Shown piece after piece: positions 8,536 through 18,257 of a DNA stretch of 64,000 nucleotides. The stretch comes from Variovorax sp. SG517 (GTDB taxonomy: Bacteria > Pseudomonadota > Gammaproteobacteria > Burkholderiales > Burkholderiaceae_C), in NCBI RefSeq assembly GCF_013376045.1, contig NZ_JABMJG010000004.1, positions 248,001 to 312,000 on the forward strand, in the 5' to 3' direction. The position numbers and the translations under genes are program-made. Every line of letters starts with the position of its first letter. Within the stretch, counting starts at the first letter, position 1. The notes beneath the pieces were generated by a model. The model had not been told where the DNA came from and made no database searches. It worked only from the letters and a program-made list of their open reading frames with translations.

Positions 8536-9510
8536 ATGAGGCGATTCCTACCCATGCTGGCCGCAGCCCTCGCGATGGCCACTTCCAACTTCGCATCGGC
8601 GCAGACGACCACCTACCCCACGCAGCCGATCAAATGGATCGTGCCCTACGTGGCCGGCGGCGGCACCGACAACCTCGCGCGCACGCTGGCCGATGCGATG
8701 CAGCCGTCGCTGGGGCAGCCGCTCATCATCGACAACCGGCCGGGCGCCTCCACCAACATCGGCGTGGGCGTGATGATGCAGGCCAGGCCCGATGGCTACA
8801 CCATCATGCAGGCAGAGAACGCCGCGCTGCTCTTCAATGAGCACATGTTCGCCAAGCTGCCGTACAAGCCCGCGAGCGACTTCACCTACATCGGCACCAT
8901 CGGGCGCTTCCCGGTGGCGCTGGTGGTGCACCCGGACTTTCCCGCGAAGAACGTGGCGGAGTTCGTGCGCTACGTGAAGGCCAACCCGGACAAGGTGAGC
9001 TACGCCTCGCCGGGCAACGGCTCGCCGCACCACATGGCGATGGAGCTCTTCAAGCAGAAGGCCGGGCTGACCATCACGCACGTGCCGTACAAGGGCGCGG
9101 CGCCGGCCATGACCGACGTGATGGGCGGCCAGGTGCCGACGATGATGCTGGACCTGGCCTCGGGCCTGCCGATCATCAAGTCGGGCAAGGTGCGGGTGCT
9201 GGCCATCGCGCTGCCGCAGCGCGCGAGCGCCCTGCCGGACGTTCCGACCTTCGTCGAGGCCGGCTTCAGCGACGTCAACGCCTACGCCTTCCACGGCCTG
9301 ATCGGCCCGGCCGGCATGCCGCCGGAAGCGGTGGCGCGGCTCAACGCCGAGCTGCACAAGGCGATGAAGGCGCCGAAGGTGGTGAAGCTGTTCGCGGACT
9401 TCGGCTTCGAGGCGCTGCCGGGGACGCCGCAGGATTTCTACAAGCTCTCGCGTGCCGAGAGCGAGCGCTGGGGGAAGATCATCGTCGCGGCCGGCGTGAA
9501 GCTCGACTGA
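8536..9510 (+). CDS. Bug-family periplasmic solute receptor
   Basis: This 324-residue protein has a Sec signal peptide (MRRFLPMLAAALAMATSNFA, cut near residue 23) followed by the Bug/TctC signature: YPTQPIKWIVPYVAGGGTD, IDNRPGAS, and PYKGAAPAMTDVMGGQV. Such proteins bind carboxylates for tripartite tricarboxylate transporters. No TctA/TctB membrane genes are nearby, which is common for Bug receptors in Burkholderiales. It ends the operon and probably binds the substrate of the upstream enzymes or acts as a sensor. A GGAGACAAG sits upstream of the ATG. Confidence 0.93.
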   Translation: MRRFLPMLAAALAMATSNFASAQTTTYPTQPIKWIVPYVAGGGTDNLARTLADAMQPSLGQPLIIDNRPGASTNIGVGVMMQARPDGYTIMQAENAALLFNEHMFAKLPYKPASDFTYIGTIGRFPVALVVHPDFPAKNVAEFVRYVKANPDKVSYASPGNGSPHHMAMELFKQKAGLTITHVPYKGAAPAMTDVMGGQVPTMMLDLASGLPIIKSGKVRVLAIALPQRASALPDVPTFVEAGFSDVNAYAFHGLIGPAGMPPEAVARLNAELHKAMKAPKVVKLFADFGFEALPGTPQDFYKLSRAESERWGKIIVAAGVKLD

Positions 9511-9540
9511 GGAACCGGGAGCCTCCCGCCAGTCGGCCGC

Positions 9541-9888
9541 CTACCAGCCCAGTCCGAGGTGCAGCGGCAGGTACACCGCCATGCCCGCGAGCATCGTGCC
9601 CAGCACGCCGCGCCGCCAGTAGAAGTAGGCGGCGCCGACCACCGCCGCGTACAGGCGCGCGTCGTGCAGCGTGGTGATGAGGTGGCCCTGCGTCATGACG
9701 ATCTCGGGCGCGATCACGCCCGCGAGCGCCGCGGCCGGCGCATAGTGCAGCGCGCGATGCGCCCACTCGGGCAGGCCCCAGGGCCGGTCGAGGATGAAGA
9801 AGAAGCAGCGCGTGAGCACGGTGACCAGCGCCAGGCCGACGATCACGCCCATGGTCCACCAGTCGGTGGTCGCGGCGGCGCTGTTCAC
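9541..9888 (-). CDS. azlD: AzlD-family branched-chain amino acid exporter subunit
   Basis: This 115-residue protein has about four hydrophobic segments and the family pattern LTRCFFFIL near the N-terminus. AzlD is the small partner of AzlC in export of branched-chain amino acids. It starts at a GTG that overlaps the azlC stop (GTGA), so the two are translationally coupled, and the length is right for AzlD. The Bug gene converges on it with only 30 nt between; a GGGAGCCTCCC palindrome lies there but has no T-run. Confidence 0.87.
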   Translation of the reverse strand: MNSAAATTDWWTMGVIVGLALVTVLTRCFFFILDRPWGLPEWAHRALHYAPAAALAGVIAPEIVMTQGHLITTLHDARLYAAVVGAAYFYWRRGVLGTMLAGMAVYLPLHLGLGW

Positions 9889-10625
9889 TTGTCGTCCTCC
9901 ACGTTCGGGTCGAGCCCGAGCTGCTTCTCGAGCCAGAAGCACAGCAGCACCGCCACGCCGATCGCGACCACGATGTTGAGCTTCAGCGGCAGCGCGTAGG
10001 CCGCGACCGCCGTGGCGCCGGCGATCAGCGCGGCCAGCACGCGCAGGCGCGTCGTCGCCATCGAGCAGACGATGGCCACCAGGCTCAGCACGCCGGCGAA
10101 GCTCAGGCCCCAGGTCTGGGGAATGAAGTTGGCCAGCGCGATGCCAAGCAGGCTCATGCCCATCCAGGCGCACCAGGTGACGAAGTAGTTGCCGGTGAGG
10201 TAGGCCTCCTGCGCCTGCTGCTCGGCCACTGTCAGCGGCGGCTTGGGGTACTTCTTCGTGAAGAGCGCGTAGCTCATGTCGGCCGTGAGGTAGCCGTGCA
10301 GCATGCGGCGCCAGCGCGGCATGTGCATGAGGTAGGGCCGCAGGTGCAGGCTGAACACCACGAAGCGCAGGTTGACGCAGAAGCCCGTCGCCAGGATCAC
10401 CCAGGCCGGCGCCCCGGCGAAGAGCAGCGGAATGGCCGCGAGCTGCGAGCTGCCTGCGTAGACCAGCAGCGTCATCGCCACTGCCTCGACCACGCTCATG
10501 TTCGACTTGACCATGGCCACGCCGGTCATGAGCCCCCAGGCGCCGATGCCCAGCGCCACGGGCGTCATGTCGCGCACGCCGACGCGAAACTCCGGGCGGC
10601 TGCGGATGCTGCGCGAGAGGAACAT
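9885..10625 (-). CDS. azlC: AzlC-family branched-chain amino acid exporter subunit
   Basis: This 246-residue inner-membrane protein has several hydrophobic helices and the AzlC landmarks GIGAWGLMTGVAMVKSN, VYAGSSQLAAIPLL and NLRFVVFSLHLRP. Together with AzlD it should export branched-chain amino acids. The start ATG overlaps the fmt stop (TGATG), so it is read as the distal part of the def-lipoprotein-fmt operon, an unusual companion for translation-initiation genes. The true start is fixed by this overlap and by a family-like N-terminus. Confidence 0.9.
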   Translation of the reverse strand: MFLSRSIRSRPEFRVGVRDMTPVALGIGAWGLMTGVAMVKSNMSVVEAVAMTLLVYAGSSQLAAIPLLFAGAPAWVILATGFCVNLRFVVFSLHLRPYLMHMPRWRRMLHGYLTADMSYALFTKKYPKPPLTVAEQQAQEAYLTGNYFVTWCAWMGMSLLGIALANFIPQTWGLSFAGVLSLVAIVCSMATTRLRVLAALIAGATAVAAYALPLKLNIVVAIGVAVLLCFWLEKQLGLDPNVEDDK

Positions 10626-11590
10626 CAGCCGAACGCCTGCCCGGGCTTCAGGTCGAAGCCGTGCAGGAAGTCGGCCACGGGCAAGCGCTTGCCGCCGGGC
10701 CGCTGCAGTTCGGTGAGGACGACGGCCGAGCCGGCGGCCGCAGCCACCGTGACGCCGGACGGGTCGACGGCCAGGATGGTGCCCGGTGCGGCCGCCGAAG
10801 CCGCCGGGGCGTTTTCGGCGCGGGCTGCCCAGAGCTTGACGGTCTCGCCGTCCAGCGGGCTGTTGGCGCCGGGGAACGGATCGAAGGCCAGCACGCGGCG
10901 CACGATGGCGTCGGCGGGCTGGTTCCAGTCGACCTGCGCCTCGTGCTTCTCCACCTTGCTGGCGTAGGTGACGCCTTCGGCCGGCTGCGGCGTGCGCGCG
11001 AGCGTGCCGATGCGGGCCAGCGCCTCGACGATCATCCTGCCGCCGAGCTCGGCCAGGCGGTCGTGCAGGCGGGCGGTGTTGTCGCCCGCGCCGATGTCGA
11101 CGGCCTCGCGCAGCAGCATGTCGCCGGTGTCGAGGCCGGCGTCCATCTGCATGATGGTGATGCCGGTCTGCGCGTCGCCGGCCTCGATGGCGCGGTGGAT
11201 CGGCGCGGCGCCGCGCCAGCGCGGCAGCAGGCTTGCGTGGATGTTCAGGCAGCCGTGCGCCGGCAGGTCGAGCACCCACTGCGGCAGGATCAGGCCGTAG
11301 GCGGCGACCACCATCACGTCGGGCTTCAGCGCCAGCAGGGTGTCGCGCGCGGCGGCGGCCTCGTCGGGGTACTTGCCGTCGAGGCGCAGGCTGCGCGGCT
11401 GGGCCACGGGCCAGCCGTTGGCGACTGCGCATTGCTTGACGGGGGAGGCCTGCAGCTTCATGCCGCGGCCGGCGGGGCGGTCGGGCTGGCTCATCACCAG
11501 CACGATCTCATGGCCGGCGGCGGCGATGGCTTCGAGCGCGACGCGCGCGAACTCGGGCGTGCCCGCGAAGACGACTCTGAGGCGGCTCAA
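10625..11590 (-). CDS. fmt: Methionyl-tRNA formyltransferase
   Basis: This 321-residue enzyme formylates initiator Met-tRNA with 10-formyl-tetrahydrofolate. The N-terminal catalytic domain shows [28 protein letters not shown] and [11 protein letters not shown]; the C-terminal OB-like tRNA-binding domain follows from about residue 210. The start codon is TTG, overlapping the TGA of the lipoprotein gene upstream (TTGA); there is no nearby ATG that would preserve the N-terminus. def lies two genes upstream, as expected for paired formylation and deformylation. Confidence 0.96.
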   Translation of the reverse strand: MSRLRVVFAGTPEFARVALEAIAAAGHEIVLVMSQPDRPAGRGMKLQASPVKQCAVANGWPVAQPRSLRLDGKYPDEAAAARDTLLALKPDVMVVAAYGLILPQWVLDLPAHGCLNIHASLLPRWRGAAPIHRAIEAGDAQTGITIMQMDAGLDTGDMLLREAVDIGAGDNTARLHDRLAELGGRMIVEALARIGTLARTPQPAEGVTYASKVEKHEAQVDWNQPADAIVRRVLAFDPFPGANSPLDGETVKLWAARAENAPAASAAAPGTILAVDPSGVTVAAAAGSAVVLTELQRPGGKRLPVADFLHGFDLKPGQAFG

Positions 11591-12102
11591 TCGCGGATCC
11601 GATCGAGCTCGAGATCGTCCCCCGTGTGGTAGCGCCGGACCACGCCGGTCGGATCGATGTAGATGTACAGCATGCGGCGCTCGTTCACGGCCTTGTAGCG
11701 CCAGGTCCAGATGGCGCCGTCGAAGGAGCTGACGCGGGTGATCTCATAGGGACGGCCATAGAAGGCCATCACGTCGTTCTGGCGCCACTGGCCGACCTTG
11801 ATGTCCTGGCCGAAGCGCGCCTCGCTGAGCACCTGCGTCACCGAGACGACCTTGCCGGAGGCGTCGAGGTCGATGTCGACCACCTCGAAGCCGGCCGGCA
11901 TGCGCGAATACTGCAGCCGCTCGCCGCCGCCCGTGAGCGGATAGCGGCCGGTGGGCGCGCCCAGGCGCTGGAGGGTGTCGGCAGCCGAGGTGCCGGGCTG
12001 GATGCGGGTGGGTTCGCTGGCGCAGCCGGCCAGGAGCCCGAGGCCGGCGACCGCGCAGAACGCCAGCGCCGCAAAGGAGCTGCGGCGGCCTGCGGCGGTC
12101 AT
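11587..12102 (-). CDS. SmpA/OmlA-like outer-membrane lipoprotein
   Basis: This 171-residue protein starts with a lipoprotein signal ([20 protein letters not shown]) and lipobox LAGC with Cys27. The rest has the small SmpA/OmlA-type beta fold ([37 protein letters not shown]). It probably sits in the outer membrane. It is not the standard BamE gene by length and context. Inserted between def (11 nt upstream) and fmt (TTGA overlap), it is translated with them. I start at 12102 because the signal peptide begins there. Confidence 0.85.
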   Translation of the reverse strand: MTAAGRRSSFAALAFCAVAGLGLLAGCASEPTRIQPGTSAADTLQRLGAPTGRYPLTGGGERLQYSRMPAGFEVVDIDLDASGKVVSVTQVLSEARFGQDIKVGQWRQNDVMAFYGRPYEITRVSSFDGAIWTWRYKAVNERRMLYIYIDPTGVVRRYHTGDDLELDRIRD

Positions 12103-12113
12103 GGAGGGGAGGT

Positions 12114-12632
12114 TCAAGCCCGCTCCCGCATTTCTTCGCGCTGCTGCTTCAGCAGCTTGCTCTTGATGCGGTTGCGCTTCAGGGGGGAGAGGTACTCGAC
12201 GAACACCTTGCCCAGCAGGTGGTCGAGTTCGTGCTGGATGCACACGGCCAGCAGGCCTTCGGCCTCGATGGTGCGCGTCTCGCCGTTCTCGTCGAGGGCC
12301 TGCACCTTCACCGAGGTGGAACGCAGCACGCCGTCGTAGATGCCGGGCACCGAGAGGCAGCCCTCCTCGTTCAGGATCTTTTCATCGCTGGCCCAGGTGA
12401 TCTCGGGGTTGATCAGCACGATCGGCTGGTTACGCTCCTCGGACACGTCGATCACGACGAGGCGCTCGTGCACGTCGATCTGCGTGGCGGCCAGGCCGAT
12501 GCCGTTGGCGTCGTACATGGTCTCCAGCATGTCGGCGACCAGGGCCTTGATGCGCGCGTCGACGCCCTGCACCGGCTTGGCCACGGTGTGCAGGCGCTTG
12601 TCCGGGTAACTCAGAATGTTTCGTTTGGCCAT
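12114..12632 (-). CDS. def: Peptide deformylase
   Basis: This 172-residue Fe/Zn hydrolase removes the formyl group from nascent proteins. All three family motifs are present: [16 protein letters not shown] and QHELDHLLG, including the metal ligands Cys and two His and the catalytic Glu. The N-terminus [15 protein letters not shown] is typical. It is first in the def-lipoprotein-fmt-azlCD unit and diverges from the LysM gene across a 158-nt promoter region. Confidence 0.97.
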   Translation of the reverse strand: MAKRNILSYPDKRLHTVAKPVQGVDARIKALVADMLETMYDANGIGLAATQIDVHERLVVIDVSEERNQPIVLINPEITWASDEKILNEEGCLSVPGIYDGVLRSTSVKVQALDENGETRTIEAEGLLAVCIQHELDHLLGKVFVEYLSPLKRNRIKSKLLKQQREEMRERA

Positions 12633-12790
12633 GAAATCGGGGGAAAGTTGTGGCTATTTTCGCCAATTCCGCGACGACACGCGGCCGCGGAGCCCGAAAA
12701 CGTTGCCCTCCCAAGGGCTTCAGCGCAGAATTCGTAGCAAATTGTGAGATTCGTATGCGCAGCGATACGTCGCGCGCTCACCATCCAGAC

Positions 12791-14008
12791 ATGAAAAAGC
12801 TCAGACTCACCGAACGCCGGCGCCCCTCCTTCCTTGCCACGCTGACAGCCCTGGCGGTGATCGGCAGTTGCGGCGCCACGACGGCCTGGGCTCAGAACTA
12901 CCCCGTCACGCCGCAGCAGCGCGCCACCGCGCAGCAGACCGCCCAGACCGGCGTTCCCCTGAGCGAACTGGCACCCAACGCACCCGACGAGTACACCGTC
13001 AAGCCGGGCGACACGCTCTGGGCCATCTCCCGCCTCTACCTGCTGCGCCCCTGGCGCTGGCCGGAGCTCTGGGGCATGAACATCAATGAAATCGCCAATC
13101 CGCACCGGATCTACCCCGGCCAGGTGCTCTACCTGGACAAGACGGGCGGCCGCGCGCGCCTGACCATGCGCCGCGGCGGGTCCGGCGGCGACGGCGGGAC
13201 CATCAAGCTGTCACCGCGCACCCGTTTCGACTCGCTGGCCGGCATGGCGCTGCCCACGCTCAACCCGAGCATCATCGAGCCGTTCCTGAGCGAACCCATC
13301 GTGGTCGACGCCGGCACGCTCGAGGCCGCGCCGCGCATCGTGGCCGGCAACGACAGCCGCGTGCTGCTGTCGCGCGGCGACCGGGCCTATGCCCGCGGCA
13401 CCGCCGAGGCGCCGCTGGTCGAGATTCCCGGCCCGGTGCAGAACTTCCGCATCTTCCGCAACGCCACGCCGCTGAAGGACCCGGGCACGGGCGAGATCCT
13501 CGGCTACGAGGCGCAGTACCTGGGCAAGGCGCGCCTGCAGCGCGGCGAGTCGACCACCATCGAGACGGTCGAGAACAAGGACCTCATCACGGTGGTGCCC
13601 GCCAGCATCGACATCATCGCCTCGCGCGAGGAAATGCGCGCCGGCGACCGCCTGCTGCCCGAGCCGCCGCGCCAGCTGTTGAGCTACGTGCCGCGCGCCC
13701 CGTCCACGCAGGTCGACGGCCGCATCATCTCGGTCTACGGCAACGCGGTGCAGTTCGCGGCGCAGAACCAGGTGGTGGCCATCAACAAGGGCACGCGCGA
13801 CGGCATCGACAACGGCCACGTGCTGGCGATCCTGAAGAACGGCGAGACCATCCTCGACCGCACCGGCGCCAGCAAGGAAACCATCAAGCTGCCGAACGAA
13901 CGCATCGGCCTGCTGATGGTCTTCCGCACCTTCGAGAAGGTCTCCTACGCGCTGGTGCTCGAAATCAACGACACTCCGCGCGCCGGCGACTTCCTCGTCA
14001 ATCCCTGA
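12791..14008 (+). CDS. LysM-domain secreted protein
   Basis: This 405-residue protein has a basic start and signal peptide (MKKLRLTERRRPSFLATL, cut near A34) followed by one LysM peptidoglycan-binding module at about 68-118 (YTVKPGDTLWAISRLYLLRP, then HRIYPGQVLYL). The remaining 280 residues are a conserved region of unknown function. It is probably periplasmic. An in-frame ATG at 12755 with a GTGAG upstream is an alternative start; I prefer 12791 because the signal peptide begins there. It is divergent from def and 34 nt upstream of dprA. Confidence 0.88.
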   Translation: MKKLRLTERRRPSFLATLTALAVIGSCGATTAWAQNYPVTPQQRATAQQTAQTGVPLSELAPNAPDEYTVKPGDTLWAISRLYLLRPWRWPELWGMNINEIANPHRIYPGQVLYLDKTGGRARLTMRRGGSGGDGGTIKLSPRTRFDSLAGMALPTLNPSIIEPFLSEPIVVDAGTLEAAPRIVAGNDSRVLLSRGDRAYARGTAEAPLVEIPGPVQNFRIFRNATPLKDPGTGEILGYEAQYLGKARLQRGESTTIETVENKDLITVVPASIDIIASREEMRAGDRLLPEPPRQLLSYVPRAPSTQVDGRIISVYGNAVQFAAQNQVVAINKGTRDGIDNGHVLAILKNGETILDRTGASKETIKLPNERIGLLMVFRTFEKVSYALVLEINDTPRAGDFLVNP

Positions 14009-14042
14009 CCCGCGAACCCGGCCTTTCTTCTCGCACACTCGT

Positions 14043-15188
14043 TTGGAACGCGCAGAACTCGCAGGCTGGCTGCGGCTTTCGCTGACGCCCGGCATCGGTG
14101 ACGGTGCCGCGCGCCGTCTTCTCTCGGCCTTCGGGCTGCCCGAGCGCATCTTCGCGCAGCCCGACGCCGCGCTGCGCGAGGTCGTCTCGCATGCGCAGGC
14201 CGAGGCGCTGATGCAGCCGCCCGCCGGCCTGCAGGCGCAGATCGACCTGACCTGGCAGTGGCTGCAGGCTGGCGACGACAGGGTCTCGCGCCGCGTGGTC
14301 ACGCTCGGCGACGCCGGCTACCCGGCCTCCCTGCTCGAAATGGCCGACCCGCCGCTGATGCTCTACGTGCTCGGCGCCGCCGGCTTCGACCTCACGCAGC
14401 TCGGCCACAGCATCGCCGTCGTGGGCAGCCGCAACCCGACGCCGCAGGGCGCGACCAATGCGCGCAGCTTCGGGCGCGCGCTCGGCGAGGCGGGGCTGCC
14501 CGTGGTGTCGGGGCTGGCGCTGGGCGTGGACGGCGCGGCGCACACCGGCGCGCTCGATGCGGCGGGCGATGCGCACCGGCTCGCAACGGTGGCGGTGGTC
14601 GGCACCGGGCTCGACCGCGTCTACCCCGCGCGGCACCGCGACCTCGCGCACCGCATCACGCTGCAGGGGCTGATCGTGAGCGAGCTGCCGCTGGGCACGC
14701 CGCCCCTCACCCAGAATTTTCCGAAGCGCAACCGGCTCATCGCCGGCCTGGCGCGCGGCACGCTGGTGGTCGAGGCGGCGCTGCAGTCGGGTTCGCTGAT
14801 CACCGCGCGGCTCACCTCGGAGCAGGGCAAGGAGGTGTTCGCGATCCCGGGCTCGATCCACTCGCCGCAGTCGCGCGGCTGCCATGCGCTGATCCGGCAG
14901 GGCGCGAAGCTCGTGGAGTCGGTGAGCGACATCCTCGAGGAGCTGCCGCCCCTGCATGCGCCGCGTGCCGCTTCGGCTCCATCCTTCTCCAACGGAGCGA
15001 GCGCGGCTTCGTCGCCGGAAGACCCGCTGCTGGAGGCCCTCGGCTTCGAGCCCGCGAGCCTCGACGCCCTCGGCGCCCGCACCGGCTGGGGCGCGGCCGC
15101 GCTGCAGGCCAGGATGCTCGAACTGGAACTGGACGGGCATATCTCCCGATTGCCCGGCGGCCTCTTCCAGCGAGTGGCTTCCACCTAG
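14043..15188 (+). CDS. dprA: DNA-processing protein DprA (Smf)
   Basis: This 381-residue protein loads RecA on incoming single-stranded DNA during transformation. A short N-terminal helical domain (LRLSLTPGIGDGAARRLLSA) is followed by the Rossmann core: AVVGSRNPTPQG, SGLALGVDGAAHTGALDA, FPKRNRLIAGL and ALQSGSLITARL. A C-terminal winged-helix-like region follows an Ala/Ser-rich linker at about 300-335. The only start that keeps the N-terminus is TTG at 14043, with no clear Shine-Dalgarno, so expression is probably low. Confidence 0.95.
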   Translation: MERAELAGWLRLSLTPGIGDGAARRLLSAFGLPERIFAQPDAALREVVSHAQAEALMQPPAGLQAQIDLTWQWLQAGDDRVSRRVVTLGDAGYPASLLEMADPPLMLYVLGAAGFDLTQLGHSIAVVGSRNPTPQGATNARSFGRALGEAGLPVVSGLALGVDGAAHTGALDAAGDAHRLATVAVVGTGLDRVYPARHRDLAHRITLQGLIVSELPLGTPPLTQNFPKRNRLIAGLARGTLVVEAALQSGSLITARLTSEQGKEVFAIPGSIHSPQSRGCHALIRQGAKLVESVSDILEELPPLHAPRAASAPSFSNGASAASSPEDPLLEALGFEPASLDALGARTGWGAAALQARMLELELDGHISRLPGGLFQRVAST

Positions 15189-15222
15189 CCGGCATGGCAC
15201 GAACGTCGGCTATATTGGGCCC

Positions 15223-15741
15223 ATGTTCGAAGTGCTTGTTTTTGTGTACGAAAACTATTGGCGCGGCGATGCCTGTCCCGAGGCCGAGCAACTGGGCCGC
15301 AAGCTCAGCGCCCACGGCTTCGAGGCGGAAGAGATCCGCGAAGCCCTTCACTGGCTCGACGGCCTGAGCCTTGCAACGCAGGGCATGCAGATCGAGCGAA
15401 GCTCCGATGACGACGCCGCCGCCACGGTCGTGCTGTCCGGAACGCCTCCCGCGGCCATGCCGCAATCCGCCAACGCGATGCGCGTCTACTCGCAGGCCGA
15501 GCAGGACCACCTGGGCGCCGAGTGCCTGGGCTTCATCCGCTTTCTCGAATCGTCGAACGTGCTGCCCTGCGGGCTGCGCGAGATCGTCGTCGAGCGCGCG
15601 ATGGCCGCACCGGGCGATCCGGTCGCGCTCGACGAGCTGAAGATCATCGTGCTGATGGTGCACTGGAGCACCGGCATCGAGCCCGATGCGTTGGTGCTCG
15701 ACGAACTCTGCGAGAGCCGCGAAGGCCGCACGGCACACTAG
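15223..15741 (+). CDS. smg: DUF494/Smg-family protein
   Basis: This 172-residue protein starts MFEVLVFVYENYWRGD and matches the Smg (DUF494) family found next to dprA in many proteobacteria. The fold is helical and no catalytic motif is evident; its function is not established. I start at the ATG at 15223 because the longer frame upstream only overlaps dprA. It ends the LysM-dprA-smg run and is followed 9 nt after its stop by repeat copy 2. Confidence 0.9.
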   Translation: MFEVLVFVYENYWRGDACPEAEQLGRKLSAHGFEAEEIREALHWLDGLSLATQGMQIERSSDDDAAATVVLSGTPPAAMPQSANAMRVYSQAEQDHLGAECLGFIRFLESSNVLPCGLREIVVERAMAAPGDPVALDELKIIVLMVHWSTGIEPDALVLDELCESREGRTAH

Positions 15742-15750
15742 CTAGGTTCG

Positions 15751-15842
15751 CCCCCAGGCTGCGCGGCACTTCGTGTCCGCTGCGCCAACCCCCTACCGGG
15801 GGCAACACCGGAGGCCCGGCGGAGCCGGTTCCTCGGTGTTCC
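15751..15842 (+). repeat. 3'-end repeat, copy 2 (after smg)
   Basis: CCCCCAGGC starts 9 nt after the smg stop. The three-hairpin order is the same as in the other copies, with changes that mostly keep stems, for example CCCCCTACCGGGGG in the second hairpin. It separates smg from the convergent DUF1631 gene. Confidence 0.85.
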
Positions 15843-15863
15843 GCGAAAACTGCCGGGCAGCAA

Positions 15864-18257
15864 CTAGTTCAGGAGGCGCTCGGGGTTCGCGTCGAGCTTC
15901 GCCAGTGCTTCGCGGGTGGCGCGCACGGTGAGGGTTTCCTCTTCGGCGGGCACCAGCAGGCCGGCCTGCAGGTAGGTCGCCAGGCGTCCTGCCTGGATCA
16001 GGAAGCTGCGCCCGTCGCCCGATGCGAACAGGTGCAGCTGCTTGCGGTCGCTGCGCCAGACGAACTGGACCTGGCTCACGCGGTCGTTGTGGTCGAGCAT
16101 GAACCAGTTGCCCACCTGCAGCTCGTTGGCCCAGGCGACCATGTCCTCGGGCACCTTGCTGCCGGCGGTGTCGGGAATGACCTCGATCGACGCCGCGTCC
16201 ACGCCGAGCAGCAGTTCGATGCTCTGGGCGTCGAGCGGCAGGTCGGCGGTGCCGCCCACGTCGCTCACGAAATCCTCGAGGTGCGCCAGCCGCTCGGCCA
16301 TGGCTTCGATCTTGGCCTGCGGGATCGCCTCGGTCTTCGAGAGGAAGGCGTCGGACAGCGTGGCGCCGATGATCTTGATCTGCGCCTCCTGCGGCTCGTC
16401 GACGATGCCCAGCAGCGCCATGCCCTGGCGCAGGCGCTGCAGCAGCTGCGGCAGGTCTTGTATGACGCGCGCGCGGTCGGTGCGGTTGGGCTTGGCGCTC
16501 GCGGCCCACACGAGGTCGGAGGCCACGCGCTTGAGCATCACGGTCTGCTCGCCCTGGGCGCCGTAGCGCAGCGCGGCGATGGCCAGCACCTCGGCCCAGA
16601 TCTTGAAGAGGAACTCCCGGATCTCGTCGCGCACCGGCATGTCGTTGAGCATCTTGCGCAGCTCGATGGTGTACTGGATCGCCATCGTCTCCTTCTGCTC
16701 GACCTGCTGCGCCACGCTCATCACGCGCTGCGTGGTGTCGCTCTGCGTCAGGTAGCGGTTGAGGAAGGCGACGAACTCGTCGAACACCAGCTTGAACACG
16801 CGCTGGCCGGTCTCGGGATACTGCTCGATGACCTGCACCACCCGGCGGATCTCGCCTTCGAGCGCGCTGCCGGTGATGGCGGCCGCGTCGAAGCCCATCA
16901 CGCAGGAGCCCATGCGGTCGATCAGCATGCGCGCCGGATGCTGCAGGGTGCCGAAGAATTCGGGCTCGGCGATGGCCACGCGCAGCACCGGCATCTGCAG
17001 GCGGGCGAACCACACGCGGGCCGAGAACGGAATGCGTTCCTCGGCAAGGATGGCCTGGAACATCAGCGCCACGATCTCGACCGTGGCCTTGTCGGCGGTG
17101 GTGGGCGCGCGCTTCTTGAGTTCGGCGCTGCGCCGGCGCAGGTCGACGGCCGTCTGCTGCATCAGCGTGGCCTGCTCGCCGGCGCCTTCCATGTACTGCG
17201 TGGCGGCCATCCGGTAGGCCGCCTCGGCCTCGGCGATGGCGCCGGCGAATGTCCTGGAGAACGCGCGCGGCGCCCCGCCGCCGCCCTGGCCCGGCTGGCT
17301 GCCGGGGCTGGTGGTACGGCCGTCCGCGCCCGCGGTCTGGAACACCCCGGCGGAGCCTCCGGCGTCGCCGCCGATGCGCGCCGTCACGAAGCGCTTGAGG
17401 CTCAGCAGCGCGGTCTGGGCGCGCTGCCGCGCGATCGCCAGCGGCGAACTGCTCATGGTCGACGGAGCGGTCGGCACCGATTGCTGCGGCTGGCCGTCGA
17501 ATCCGAAGCCGGTGCGCTGCATGTTGTTCTGCGGGCCGGCGGAGACTGCGCCGTCGACCGGGGCCGCACCCGAGCTGCCGCCATTGCCGCCACCGGCTCC
17601 TCCAGCGTTACCCGTGCGCCGCACGAAGCTCTTGAGGTCGATCTCCGGCATCACGCCGTTGGCGATCAGGTAGGCGTTGGCGTTCTCGTAGGCCTTGACG
17701 ATCACGTCGACGAGGCCCTGCTGCACGGTGTCCTGCACCCGGGTCCAGAGCCCGCGGCTCAGGCCCACCGCGAGCCATTGCTCGACCAGCAGCTTGGCCA
17801 GCGTCTCGGGCTTGAGCACGTCCTTGGCGTCGAGTTCGGTGGTGCCCTCGAGGTGCTGGATGCGCAGGCGCAGGTCGCTGAGCTCGAAGCTGGCCTTGTC
17901 GTGGATCAGCTGGGCGAGCCGCGAGGAGAGGATGTTGCTTTCCACCACCTCGTCGCCGATCAGCTCGAGCCGCAGCGCCGAAGGCATGCTCGACGCGCCG
18001 CCGGAACTGGCGGCCAGCGCCTTGCGCCAGCCGGTCTGGGAGAGCGTCACCCACTGCGTCGCCTGGCCCTGGAACGCGACGAAGTCGTCGCGGTTCTCCT
18101 GCATGGAGCGGGCGGTGCCGGCCTCGGAGGCCATGGTCGTCAGCCGGTCCTTGATCGCGCGGGCCAGCGGCAGGATGGCGCCTTCGGTCGCCGATACGAA
18201 GCGCTCACGCGTCTCGCGTGCGAGCTGCAGGGAAGAGGCGGACCGAGCGGTGCTCAT
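15864..18257 (-). CDS. DUF1631-family protein
   Basis: This 797-residue protein has the length and composition of DUF1631, a family of large, mostly helical proteins in beta- and gamma-proteobacteria with no assigned biochemical function. The start MSTARSASSLQLARETRERF is chosen over 25 upstream codons. A Gly/Ala-rich low-complexity linker sits around residues 210-250. No signal peptide or membrane segment is visible, so it is probably cytoplasmic. It lies downstream of secF on the same strand after 162 nt that include a strong hairpin, so it is probably a separate unit. Confidence 0.85.
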   Translation of the reverse strand: MSTARSASSLQLARETRERFVSATEGAILPLARAIKDRLTTMASEAGTARSMQENRDDFVAFQGQATQWVTLSQTGWRKALAASSGGASSMPSALRLELIGDEVVESNILSSRLAQLIHDKASFELSDLRLRIQHLEGTTELDAKDVLKPETLAKLLVEQWLAVGLSRGLWTRVQDTVQQGLVDVIVKAYENANAYLIANGVMPEIDLKSFVRRTGNAGGAGGGNGGSSGAAPVDGAVSAGPQNNMQRTGFGFDGQPQQSVPTAPSTMSSSPLAIARQRAQTALLSLKRFVTARIGGDAGGSAGVFQTAGADGRTTSPGSQPGQGGGGAPRAFSRTFAGAIAEAEAAYRMAATQYMEGAGEQATLMQQTAVDLRRRSAELKKRAPTTADKATVEIVALMFQAILAEERIPFSARVWFARLQMPVLRVAIAEPEFFGTLQHPARMLIDRMGSCVMGFDAAAITGSALEGEIRRVVQVIEQYPETGQRVFKLVFDEFVAFLNRYLTQSDTTQRVMSVAQQVEQKETMAIQYTIELRKMLNDMPVRDEIREFLFKIWAEVLAIAALRYGAQGEQTVMLKRVASDLVWAASAKPNRTDRARVIQDLPQLLQRLRQGMALLGIVDEPQEAQIKIIGATLSDAFLSKTEAIPQAKIEAMAERLAHLEDFVSDVGGTADLPLDAQSIELLLGVDAASIEVIPDTAGSKVPEDMVAWANELQVGNWFMLDHNDRVSQVQFVWRSDRKQLHLFASGDGRSFLIQAGRLATYLQAGLLVPAEEETLTVRATREALAKLDANPERLLN

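Noticed and set aside
9511..9540. GGGAGCCTCCC as a bidirectional terminator between the Bug and azlD genes
   Set aside because: The loop is very small and no T-run follows on either strand.
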